Part shown: piece by piece, positions 1 through 6,666 of the stretch
Position numbering within the stretch: position 1 is the stretch's first letter
Layout: every line of letters starts with the position of its first letter
NCBI GenBank assembly: GCA_003601695.1
Contig: PIYH01000087.1
Coordinates: forward strand, 1 to 9,173
From: Candidatus Bathyarchaeota archaeon
GTDB taxonomy: Archaea > Thermoproteota > Bathyarchaeia > Bathyarchaeales > DTEX01
Reading direction: 5' to 3'
DNA length: 9,173 nucleotides
Translations under genes and position numbers: made by a program
The notes under the pieces: generated by a model
Seen by the model: the letters and a program-made list of their open reading frames with translations, nothing else
Database searches by the model: none
What the model was told of the DNA's origin: nothing

Positions 1-2318
1 TCTTTTCCATCTAGACCATAGACCACAAATCTATTCCCCTCAACCGTCCTTCCAATCATTGAGTAAATTGAGTCCTCCATTATCTCTTCAAACCTCCCCT
101 TATTAGCTTCCGAGACCTCGACGAGGAAGCGGCTGTTAGACTCCGAGAATAGAATATAATCATTCCTCTGTAGACCGGGACTCCTCGCAACCTTATCGAG
201 CCATATCTCAACGCCGATGTCTCCGGAGAAGGCCATCTCAGCTGCGGCTACGCCTAGCCCGCCTTCAGAGAGGTCATGGCAAGACTCAACGCATCCTGAG
301 TCTATCGCCTTCGTTAATTTGTTCATCGTCTTTCTCGCATCCTCAAGCTGAACTTTAGGGACAGATCTACCGATAAAGCCCATAAGCCTATAGTATTCTG
401 ATCCGCCGAGCTCCGGATAGGTCTTCCCAAGTAGATAGAGAAGATTTCCCGAGTTCTTCAGATCCATAGTAACCGTTTTCCTAATGTCTGGGATTACACC
501 TACAGCCGTAATGAGTAATGTTGGGGTCACGGGTCCAAGCGGCGACTCATTATATAGGCTGTCCTTCCCAGATATGAATGGGACTCCAAAGCCTTTCGAG
601 AAGCGATAGCACGCCTTGCATGCCCTCAGGAGCCCTCCGAGCCTATCAGGCTTCTCCGGAGTGCCCCAGACAAAATTATCTAAAAGAGCAACTCTCCTGC
701 CTCCGACAGCAATGTTATTGCGTAGAGCCTCATCTATGGCTGAGGCGGCCATCCAATATGGGTCGACTTTTCCATATCTTGGGTTCATTCCACATGAGAT
801 CACGAGACCTCTCCATGAATAGTTCAGGGGCTTGAGAACGGCGGCATCACTTGGGCCTCCATGTCTTCCGCAGAGGGGCTTAACCACGGTGTTCCCCTTC
901 ACCTCATGATCATACGTTCTAATCACCGATTCCTTGCTTGCAACATTCGGCGATGATAAAACCTCAAGAAGAATCCTGCCTAATTTTCTCGGCTCTCTGA
1001 ACCTCGGCTCTTCATATCCGGGTTGTCTCCACTCAGCGAATCTTTGCGGAAGCGGCGGGCTGAAGAGGAAGCCTATTTCTAAATCTGCAACTAAATATCC
1101 GTGAAAGGTTATTCTTAGTTGTTCGTCATCGGTTAATTTTCCTATATCGGAGGCTTCAACTTCCTCGGACTTGAAAATTTCCATGACTCTGTCAAGATTC
1201 TCTTCCGGAACCGTGAGGAGCATCCTCTCCTGGGATTCTGATATGTATATTTCCCAAGGAGCCATGCGTGGATGCTTGAGCGGAACTTTATCCAGCTCAA
1301 CCCGTGCTCCGCATCCGAATTTGTGAGCTGTTTCGCCGACGGCGCTTGAGAGTCCGCCTCCGCCGAGATCAGTTATTGACGATGCGAGTTCCAGATCCCT
1401 TATTGCTATTATAGCTCTCGCGAGTTTCTCTTCCTCTATCGGATTTGCTATCTGAACTGCTGGCCTCGATTTTTCCTCAGACTCTTCCGTGAGTTCTAGA
1501 GAGGCGAATGTGACGCCGTGGATTCCATCTCTTCCAGTTCTACCTCCGGCTAAGACTATTTTGTGACCCGGCTTAGCATTTTTGATGTATTTTTTCACTG
1601 GAAGAATTCCTATGCATCCACAGTAAACGACGACATTTCCAACGTAGCTCTCATCGAAATATATGGCGCCATTGACGGTGGGGATTCCCATATTATTTCC
1701 ATAATGACCTATACCGGCAACAACCATCCTATATATGTACTTCGGATGCTTGATGCCTGGTGGGAGCTCATTATAATCGTAGTCTAAGGGACCGAAGCCT
1801 AAAACGTCGGTGCATGCGATCGGCTCAGCCCAGACTCCCAGAACATCTCTGATAACTCCTCCTGTACCAGTGGCAGCTCCTCCGAACGGTTCTATTGCTG
1901 ATGGATGATTGTGGGTTTCAACCTTAACGGCTACTGCCATGTCATCTTCAAACTGGATGATTCCCGCGTTGTCTTCAAATACTGAGACACACCATGTCTT
2001 CTTCAGTTCTTCAGCAGCCTTAGCTATGTACATTTTAAATAGTGAGTCGATAACTTCCCCTTCTGAGGTTCTTACGATTCCCTTAAACGTCTTGTGGAAG
2101 CAATGTTCTGACCATGTTTGACCGAGCGTCTGGAGCTCGACATCTGTTGGATTTCTACATTTCTCCTCAAAATACTTCTTTATCTTCTTCATTTCCTGAA
2201 GGTTTAGAGATAAGCCGAGCTCACTACTTATCCTAAGTAGCTCTTTCTCATCCGCATTGAGAATGTTCGCTTCATAGAGCTCGAAGGGCACATTTCTTCT
2301 TGAGTATAGCGGCTTCAT
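1..2318 (-). CDS. purL: Phosphoribosylformylglycinamidine synthase subunit PurL (3' end outside window)
   Basis: PurL is the synthetase subunit of cytosolic FGAM synthase: it converts FGAR to FGAM using ATP and ammonia supplied by PurQ, with PurS as the third partner. I read 772 codons from the ATG at 2318 to the left edge with no stop. Visible motifs are TWSEHC with the family's catalytic-type His at residue 72, THNHPS at 135-140 followed by a Gly-rich GGAATGTGG stretch (ATP/metal site), DLGGGGLSS from about 317, and the second-half DLSEGGLG near 678. The length fits the small archaeal/Gram-positive type without a fused glutaminase, though at 772 or more residues it is on the long side. The ATG overlaps the purS stop (ATGA), so translation is probably coupled. 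An upstream in-frame TAA excludes a start more than a few codons earlier. The final C-terminal residues, and possibly purQ, lie beyond the window. Confidence 0.96.
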   Translation of the reverse strand, partial: MKPLYSRRNVPFELYEANILNADEKELLRISSELGLSLNLQEMKKIKKYFEEKCRNPTDVELQTLGQTWSEHCFHKTFKGIVRTSEGEVIDSLFKMYIAKAAEELKKTWCVSVFEDNAGIIQFEDDMAVAVKVETHNHPSAIEPFGGAATGTGGVIRDVLGVWAEPIACTDVLGFGPLDYDYNELPPGIKHPKYIYRMVVAGIGHYGNNMGIPTVNGAIYFDESYVGNVVVYCGCIGILPVKKYIKNAKPGHKIVLAGGRTGRDGIHGVTFASLELTEESEEKSRPAVQIANPIEEEKLARAIIAIRDLELASSITDLGGGGLSSAVGETAHKFGCGARVELDKVPLKHPRMAPWEIYISESQERMLLTVPEENLDRVMEIFKSEEVEASDIGKLTDDEQLRITFHGYLVADLEIGFLFSPPLPQRFAEWRQPGYEEPRFREPRKLGRILLEVLSSPNVASKESVIRTYDHEVKGNTVVKPLCGRHGGPSDAAVLKPLNYSWRGLVISCGMNPRYGKVDPYWMAASAIDEALRNNIAVGGRRVALLDNFVWGTPEKPDRLGGLLRACKACYRFSKGFGVPFISGKDSLYNESPLGPVTPTLLITAVGVIPDIRKTVTMDLKNSGNLLYLLGKTYPELGGSEYYRLMGFIGRSVPKVQLEDARKTMNKLTKAIDSGCVESCHDLSEGGLGVAAAEMAFSGDIGVEIWLDKVARSPGLQRNDYILFSESNSRFLVEVSEANKGRFEEIMEDSIYSMIGRTVEGNRFVVYGLDGK

Positions 2319-2566
2319 TCCGAAGCCTCTATATATATTTTATAATCGTCCTTAACAGGATTTGCTAGAAGCCTCCTACACATTTCCTCAACCATTCTCT
2401 CAGCGTCCTCGGCTGATGAGGCATCTAATAGTATCGTGTAAACTTTGCTGACACGTACATCCCTAACTGGATAGTTAAGCTCTGCAAGAGAGTTCCTTGT
2501 AGTCTCGCCTTCGGGATCTGAGTGTCCAAGTTTTAGGCTGACTTCTACTTTTGCAATGTATCTCAT
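2315..2566 (-). CDS. purS: Phosphoribosylformylglycinamidine synthase subunit PurS
   Basis: This small subunit, 83 residues from the start chosen here, bridges PurL and PurQ in the three-part FGAM synthase. The N-terminus MRYIAKVEVSLKLGHSDPEG has the family pattern of a first beta strand followed by a DPEG turn, and the rest (VRDVRVSKVYTILLD, then a helix with ERMVEEMCRRLLANPV) matches the small PurS fold. The frame is open from 2584 (MLLVSL...), but I prefer the ATG at 2566: it gives the usual family length and N-terminus, and a TATA-like CTTAATAAAG centred about 26 bp upstream would put the transcription start on this ATG (leaderless). No Shine-Dalgarno is seen. The TGA stop overlaps the purL ATG by four bases. 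Confidence 0.93.
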   Translation of the reverse strand: MRYIAKVEVSLKLGHSDPEGETTRNSLAELNYPVRDVRVSKVYTILLDASSAEDAERMVEEMCRRLLANPVKDDYKIYIEASE

Positions 2567-2586
2567 AAGAGAGACGAGAAGCATTC

Positions 2587-2597
2587 CCTTTATTAAG
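2587..2597 (-). promoter_or_regulatory. Candidate TATA box for purS-purL
   Basis: On the minus strand this reads CTTAATAAAG, a fair match to archaeal TATA boxes. Its centre lies about 26 bp upstream of the purS ATG at 2566, the spacing expected for a leaderless transcript. It sits in the 37-55 bp gap after the oxidoreductase stop, so the purine genes may be transcribed independently of that gene. This is inferred from spacing and sequence only. Confidence 0.4.
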
Positions 2598-2621
2598 TCT
2601 TACAGTTATCTAGATGAAGCT

Positions 2622-3719
2622 TTATTCCCCCGAGGCTCCTTTTTTTAGCCTATTTAAGAGGTTATCGTATGCCCTCCTATCCGTTGGAAGCGAAATAGCT
2701 CTGCCCTCGAATGATGAGAGAATTATGGCGTTAACTATCTCTATGGCTACTCTTCCCTCTTCTCCGCTTACAAGAGGCTTCCTATCAAAGAGGATCGCCT
2801 CAGCGAAATCTTCAATTATTGCTTGATGACTATTTCTCTCCTCCTCTTCCACCTTCACGTCAAACCATTGATATTCCTGTCCAACATTCCAAACGCTTTC
2901 GGCGGAGATGTAATCCTTAACGGTCTTCCCTAGAATGGCTTTTTTTAAAGATTCATTCAGCTGAATCTTTCCCTTCTCCCCGCATATCTCAATTCTCCTA
3001 ACCGTTATGGGATCAATAGTACTCGCTTGGAAGATTCCTTGAGCTCCATTCTCAAATAATACCACCGCGCTTGCTAAGTCTTCAACCTCAATGTCATGAT
3101 AGAGAGTGTCTATCTGCCCTAAGACCTTAACTGGTCTTCCAAGGAACCATTGGAAAAGATCGATGTCATGAATAGACTGATTTATTAAGACTCCTCCCCC
3201 CTCGGTTGCCCATCTTCCCCGCCAAGCGTCACGATTATAGTATGCCTGTGTTCTAAATATGCACGTTTCCATATGCGCTCGATATACCTCTCCAATTTCT
3301 CCAGCGTCTATTATTCTCTTAATCTCCCGATTGATCGGTCTCATTCTGCTATTAAAGACCACGGCGAGCTTAAGTCCCTTCTCTCTAGATTTCTGAATCA
3401 TCCCATCGGCTTCGCTTACGGAGATAGCCATCGGCTTCTCAACAAGCACATGTTTGCCGTAATCTAGAGATTTAAGAGCCATCTGGCAGTGGAGGAAGTG
3501 AGGCGTGCAAATAGAAACCGCGTCGAGATCCCTGAGCTCAAGCATCTCTTCATAGTTCCTGTACCATTCTACCCCGTAATTTGATGCAACGGTCTTCCCA
3601 ACCTTCTCGTTTATATCTGTTACTGCACGGAGTTCAGTCTTCTCTGATGAAGCTATAGCCTCAGCATGAGTTCTGCCAATGCCCTTCACACCTATTACTC
3701 CCATCTTAACCTTCTTCAT
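2622..3719 (-). CDS. Gfo/Idh/MocA-family NAD(P)-dependent oxidoreductase
   Basis: This is a cytosolic dehydrogenase of the family that oxidises or reduces hydroxyl groups of sugars, inositols and sugar acids. It has 365 residues from the chosen start, normal for the family. The N-terminal Rossmann domain opens with MGVIGVKGIGRTHAEAI (glycine-rich dinucleotide loop, residues about 6-22), with an acidic residue after the second strand (TDINE, about 34-38). The signature EKP with its catalytic-type lysine is at 94-96. The C-terminal domain carries GGGVLINQSIHDIDLFQW with His184. The position that is Asp in inositol dehydrogenase is Asn180 here, as in many family members, so the substrate cannot be named. 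The frame is open to an ATG at 3755, but ATG 3719 starts directly at MKKVKMGVIG and has a weak AGGGATG upstream. It lies 55 bp before purS on the same strand, with no obvious functional link to purine synthesis. Confidence 0.88.
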   Translation of the reverse strand: MKKVKMGVIGVKGIGRTHAEAIASSEKTELRAVTDINEKVGKTVASNYGVEWYRNYEEMLELRDLDAVSICTPHFLHCQMALKSLDYGKHVLVEKPMAISVSEADGMIQKSREKGLKLAVVFNSRMRPINREIKRIIDAGEIGEVYRAHMETCIFRTQAYYNRDAWRGRWATEGGGVLINQSIHDIDLFQWFLGRPVKVLGQIDTLYHDIEVEDLASAVVLFENGAQGIFQASTIDPITVRRIEICGEKGKIQLNESLKKAILGKTVKDYISAESVWNVGQEYQWFDVKVEEEERNSHQAIIEDFAEAILFDRKPLVSGEEGRVAIEIVNAIILSSFEGRAISLPTDRRAYDNLLNRLKKGASGE

Positions 3720-3755
3720 TACTAAACATCCCTGCGAGGTATTGTTAAGAAGCAT

Positions 3756-4537
3756 TTTCTAATTAGCTTTTTGTTGTTTCTGCGGTATGGATGTTGGATG
3801 GCGGGGTCTCAGCATATTTATTTATGGATGAGCTGGGAGAGGGTCACTTGACAAACTTTCCAGAAGTAGCGTAATATCATCCAGTACATGATTGGATATG
3901 ACATACTATTTAAAATGGAAATCTCGGAGAACGCTTCAAGTTCTCGCTTAAACAGGATATGAAACTAGTGAATATTTCATAAATTATCATATAACTCCCT
4001 TTTTCGCTCATCAAAAGTTCAATGCAATCTAGAGTGTTAATCCTATTCGTTACTATGTAGATGTCTCTAATTTTGCTGTAGTGATAAAGATTAAGACTCC
4101 AGACTTCTCAGACCTTCCTTTGCCGGACAACATGAGTATATAGGTGCACACTACCGGAAAAGGAGCCTAGAAGAGTTCCGCTTAGATGGTGAGAGGTGGC
4201 TTGAGAGTTACGCAAAGCATCGATCCGTATAGAGCTGATCATGCTAACAGAGGCTATAGTTGCATATACTGGGATTCAGAATGGCGTGAGGGATGGGCTG
4301 ACGAGCCTCGCAGAACTCAAGTAGCAGCCGAGAAAACCTGAGAAAGGGAATCCTTATAGCGGATGCTCTTCACCCGGCACCTATAAAGCTCCTTCCAAGA
4401 TCATGGAATGCGTAAGTCTTCTAGATAAACCTAGAAACCACGAAGAGAGACAAGTGACAAAAAACAGAACTAAGCGAAAAAATAAATTAGAAACCCCCTA
4501 AGAAGAGAGGTTAATTTAAGCGTTTCACGACTCCAGA
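3756..4537. other. Gene-poor stretch with possible decayed coding remnants
   Basis: No intact gene of ordinary size is visible in these 782 bases. On the plus strand, protein-like runs appear in different frames. One spans 4095-4232 (stop to stop, containing RRSLEEF-like charged and aromatic sequence ending LESYAKHRSV). Another runs from the ATG at 4186 to the TGA at 4341 (51 codons, Trp-rich). A third runs from the ATG at 4241 (MLTEAIVAYTGIQNG...) to a TAG after 27 codons, and a fourth reads GILIADALHPAPIKLLPRSW at 4347-4406. Switching frame between them gives a more continuous protein than any single frame, as in a frameshifted pseudogene, but I recognise no family. On the minus strand a stop-to-stop run of about 60 codons lies within roughly 3910-4110 without a good start. 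A 6-bp perfect stem (GAGAAC/GTTCTC, 7-nt loop) lies at 3927-3945. Confidence 0.35.
4457..4487 (-). terminator. Candidate T-run terminator after the winged-helix gene
   Basis: Read on the minus strand, this segment has two T-rich tracts (TTTATTTTTTCG and CTGTTTTTTG) about 50-80 bp beyond the stop of the winged-helix gene. Archaeal RNA polymerase often terminates at such U-tracts without a hairpin. The call rests on base composition and position only. Confidence 0.4.
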
Positions 4538-4981
4538 CTAAATAGGCTTCTGCCTCCAGAGCCGTATAGTTTCGTACCAGAAGATCGCGCAGGCTAAGAA
4601 ACCGAAGATTAAAGCTACAATATTGTGAAGGGAAAGGTTCATTCCATAAAGAAGCATGTAGGCGATGAGCATTGATGAGAACCAGACAGAGTAGAAGATG
4701 AAACGTGGAACCATAAACTTTCCAAGCCTAGTGAAGAATCTTAAAACCCCGACTTTCACCTCTTTCTTAAGGTAATACTCTCCCCTAAGAGATTTCTCAA
4801 CTAGACCTAGCGAAAGAAGCTTGTCTAAGTGATGGGCAGCGACACTTGGGCTTGAGAAGCCGAGTTTTCTCTGGACCTCGCGGACCCCGACTGGCGATTC
4901 AGGGGATCTGAGCATAAACCAGTATACGAGGAGAGTCTTCCCCTTAAGGTATGCTTCCAGCTCCTCGGGGGAATCTTTCAT
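4538..4981 (-). CDS. Winged-helix DNA-binding protein with two C-terminal membrane helices
   Basis: This is a likely membrane-anchored one-component transcription regulator. From the ATG at 4981 it has 147 residues. Residues about 12-75 form an ArsR/MarR-like winged helix: a helix with REVQRKLGF, a recognition helix around SSPSVAAHHLDKLLSLGLVEK (44-63), and a short wing ending GEYYLKKEV. Two hydrophobic helices follow, about 92-113 (PRFIFYSVWFSSMLIAYMLL) and 119-137 (HNIVALIFGFLACAIFW), ending in a basic tail (RLWRQKPI), so the DNA-binding domain should face the cytoplasm. Similar HTH-plus-two-helix proteins recur in archaeal genomes, mostly uncharacterised. The frame also permits a TTG start at 4993; I prefer the ATG because a TATA box centred near 5016 places transcription start near 4990. 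It is divergent from tRNA-His. The target and signal are unknown. Confidence 0.8.
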   Translation of the reverse strand: MKDSPEELEAYLKGKTLLVYWFMLRSPESPVGVREVQRKLGFSSPSVAAHHLDKLLSLGLVEKSLRGEYYLKKEVKVGVLRFFTRLGKFMVPRFIFYSVWFSSMLIAYMLLYGMNLSLHNIVALIFGFLACAIFWYETIRLWRQKPI

Positions 4982-4994
4982 CTGAGCCGCCAAA

Positions 4995-5005
4995 CCTATA
5001 TAAAT
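4995..5005 (+). promoter_or_regulatory. Candidate TATA box for tRNA-His
   Basis: CCTATATAAAT on the plus strand is centred near 5000, which predicts transcription start near 5026, about 9 nt before the mature 5' end at 5035. The preceding GCCAAACC could be a BRE-like element. The box lies only about 15 bp from the start codon of the divergent regulator gene, so factor binding here could affect both genes. Confidence 0.5.
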
Positions 5006-5010
5006 ATCAC

Positions 5011-5020
5011 ATATATAAAA
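5011..5020 (-). promoter_or_regulatory. Candidate TATA box for the winged-helix gene
   Basis: The minus strand reads TTTTATATAT, a strong archaeal TATA match. Its centre lies about 26 bp upstream of position 4990, giving a leader of roughly 9 nt to the ATG at 4981. It lies nearer the tRNA gene than the box assigned to the tRNA does, so the two divergent promoters are crossed. Confidence 0.55.
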
Positions 5021-5034
5021 TCTAAACGATGAAA

Positions 5035-5108
5035 GGCCGCCGTAACGTAGTCTGGTAGCGTACAGGCCTGTGGAGCCTGGAGGCCGGGTTCAAATCCCGG
5101 CGGCGGCC
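5035..5108 (+). tRNA. tRNA-His (anticodon GTG)
   Basis: A full cloverleaf is visible. The acceptor stem is GCCGCCG (5036-5042) paired with CGGCGGC (5101-5107). The D arm is ACG...CGT with a GGTAG-containing loop. The anticodon stem CAGGC/GCCTG encloses loop CTGTGGA, with GTG at 5070-5072. A 4-nt variable loop follows, then T stem CCGGG/CCCGG with loop TTCAAAT. The extra G at 5035 faces C at 5108, the G-1:C73 pair that is the identity mark of histidine tRNA; here G-1 is genome-encoded, so it need only be kept by RNase P. CCA is not encoded, so it must be added after transcription. No intron is present in the anticodon loop. Confidence 0.97.
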
Positions 5109-5152
5109 TCCAAATACAAATCATTCTTAAACTCGCCAGCTCTTCGATTCAT

Positions 5153-5163
5153 GTTTTTTCTTT
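5153..5163 (+). terminator. Candidate T-tract terminator for tRNA-His
   Basis: GTTTTTTCTTT lies about 45 bp after the tRNA 3' end. Such T-tracts are typical archaeal termination signals after stable RNA genes, and nothing else nearby explains it. Confidence 0.45.
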
Positions 5164-5256
5164 AATAGGGACATCGGGTTTCATATCGCGTTATTTTTTG
5201 TAGATACTGCTCTCATCGACGCGACCTGTTTTTATGCTTGGCTACTTAAAGGATAC

Positions 5257-5266
5257 CCTTATATTC
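5257..5266 (+). promoter_or_regulatory. Candidate TATA box for the GH4 gene
   Basis: CCTTATATTC is centred about 26 bp upstream of position 5288, which would leave a leader of about 12 nt to the GTG start at 5300. A second possible box, TTTTTATG at 5229-5236, would give a longer leader. The choice between them is an inference. Confidence 0.35.
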
Positions 5267-5287
5267 TTCGCTAGTCTTCCTTCCTTG

Positions 5288-5294
5288 AGGGGGT
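5288..5294 (+). promoter_or_regulatory. Ribosome binding site deciding the GTG start of the GH4 gene
   Basis: AGGGGGT lies 5 nt before GTG 5300 and fits the 16S anti-Shine-Dalgarno end well enough to favour that codon over the ATG at 5234. The product then begins MVKITYLGAGS, the usual N-terminus of the family. Confidence 0.55.
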
Positions 5295-5299
5295 TATGG

Positions 5300-6607
5300 G
5301 TGGTTAAGATAACTTATCTTGGAGCTGGAAGCGCTTTCACTCCTGTTTTGTGCAAGGACATCTTTCTAATTCCAGGTCTCGATGAGGGGGAGCTTTGTCT
5401 CGTTGATATTGATCCTGATAGGCTTGAGCTCTCAAGGAAGACAACTGAGATAATCAATAAGAAGCTGAATAAGAGATGGAGGATAGTCTCCTCGACTGAT
5501 AGGAGAGAGGTCATGGAGAATTCGGATTTCATCATAAACACGATTGAGGTCAGCGGTCTGCAAACGGTCAAGTATGACTATGAGATTCCGCTTAAGTATG
5601 GTGTTGATCAGTGCATAGGTGATACTGTTGGACCTGGAGGAATAATGAAGGCCTTAAGGACTATTCCGGTATGGCTTAAGATACTCAGAGATGCTGAGGA
5701 GCTCTCTCCAGACGCGTACATATTGAATTATACGAATCCTATGTCAATGATGATGCTTGCAACGTTCAGATCTTCAAAGATGAAGGCTGTGGGGCTCTGC
5801 CACAGCGTGCAGGGAACATCGAGGAGGCTGGCTGATTATATTGGAGTTCCATATGAAGGTCTCAAGTGGCGATGCGCCGGAATCAATCATATGTCATGGT
5901 TTACAGAGCTAACATATGAGGGTGAGGATATGTATCCTATTCTGAAGAGGAAGGCTCAGGAAGACAGAAGATTATACGAGAAAGATCCTGTTAGGTTTGA
6001 GATACTGTTCCATTTCGGATACTTTGTAAGTGAGTCAAGCGGCCACATGTCTGAGTACGTTCCATATTTCAGAAAGAGACCTGATTTGATAAGGAAGTAC
6101 TGCGGAGAGGGATACTTGGGTGAGAGTGGATTTTACGCGAAGAACTGGCCGAAGTGGAGGAGGGCTCGGGATGAGAGAATGAGGAGGATACTTAAAGGAG
6201 AGGAGGAACTTTCTAGCTTGAAGAGAAGCGTCGAGTATGCCTCCCAAATAATCGAGGGAATAATGTTCGATAGGAAGCAGGTGATCTATGGGAACGTGCT
6301 AAACACGGACTTGATAACTAATCTGCCGCGGAATGAAGTTGTCGAGGTTGCATGTCTGGTTGACAGGAATGGTGTCCAGCCGACCTATTTTGGGGAGTTG
6401 CCTCCTCAACTTGCAGCTCTATGCCGATCTAACATGGCCGTCTATGACATGGCTGTTAGGGCGATAATGAATAATAGCTATGAGATGGCTGAGCAGGCTT
6501 TGATGCTTGATCCATTAACCTCAGCCGTCTGCTCGCTTGATGAGATAAGAAGGATGTTCAGAGAGCTTTATGAGGCTGAGAAGAAGTATCTGCCAAGCCT
6601 CGAGTAG
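5300..6607 (+). CDS. Glycoside hydrolase family 4 NAD-dependent glycosidase (alpha-galactosidase / alpha-galacturonidase / alpha-glucosidase type)
   Basis: GH4 enzymes split glycosides by an unusual NAD- and Mn-dependent oxidation, elimination and reduction at the sugar ring. The protein has 435 residues, normal for the family. Visible features: the dinucleotide loop LGAGS (7-11) at the very N-terminus, VDIDPDR after the second strand, NYTNP with Asn146 (substrate/metal region), GLCHSVQG with the metal-ligand Cys167, and AGINHMSWF with metal-ligand His197. The CHSVQGT...CAGINH pattern is closer to MelA-type alpha-galactosidases and related alpha-glycosidases than to 6-phospho-beta-glucosidases; the exact substrate is not resolved. 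An upstream ATG at 5234 would add 22 hydrophobic residues ahead of the Rossmann strand and is disfavoured by the Shine-Dalgarno before GTG 5300. No signal peptide is expected, so the enzyme acts on imported oligosaccharides in the cytosol. A broken M55 peptidase gene follows 59 bp downstream. Confidence 0.92.
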   Translation: MVKITYLGAGSAFTPVLCKDIFLIPGLDEGELCLVDIDPDRLELSRKTTEIINKKLNKRWRIVSSTDRREVMENSDFIINTIEVSGLQTVKYDYEIPLKYGVDQCIGDTVGPGGIMKALRTIPVWLKILRDAEELSPDAYILNYTNPMSMMMLATFRSSKMKAVGLCHSVQGTSRRLADYIGVPYEGLKWRCAGINHMSWFTELTYEGEDMYPILKRKAQEDRRLYEKDPVRFEILFHFGYFVSESSGHMSEYVPYFRKRPDLIRKYCGEGYLGESGFYAKNWPKWRRARDERMRRILKGEEELSSLKRSVEYASQIIEGIMFDRKQVIYGNVLNTDLITNLPRNEVVEVACLVDRNGVQPTYFGELPPQLAALCRSNMAVYDMAVRAIMNNSYEMAEQALMLDPLTSAVCSLDEIRRMFRELYEAEKKYLPSLE

Positions 6608-6666
6608 CCGCGCATTCGAAAATCGTTTAAGAGGCTTTGAAAGATTCAAATTTCGAGTATGCTAAA

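Noticed and set aside
578..835. Plus-strand ORFs inside 578-835, and those at 1563-1787 and 1909-2121
   Set aside because: They lie opposite the intact purL frame, which carries clear family motifs throughout.
3927..3945. Inverted repeat GAGAAC/GTTCTC as an operator or terminator
   Set aside because: It is a single 6-bp stem with no following T-run and no nearby start codon, so chance is sufficient.
5314..5571. Minus-strand ORFs within the GH4 gene (5314-5571, 6035-6247)
   Set aside because: They are opposite-strand shadows of a well-supported coding frame and have no family resemblance.
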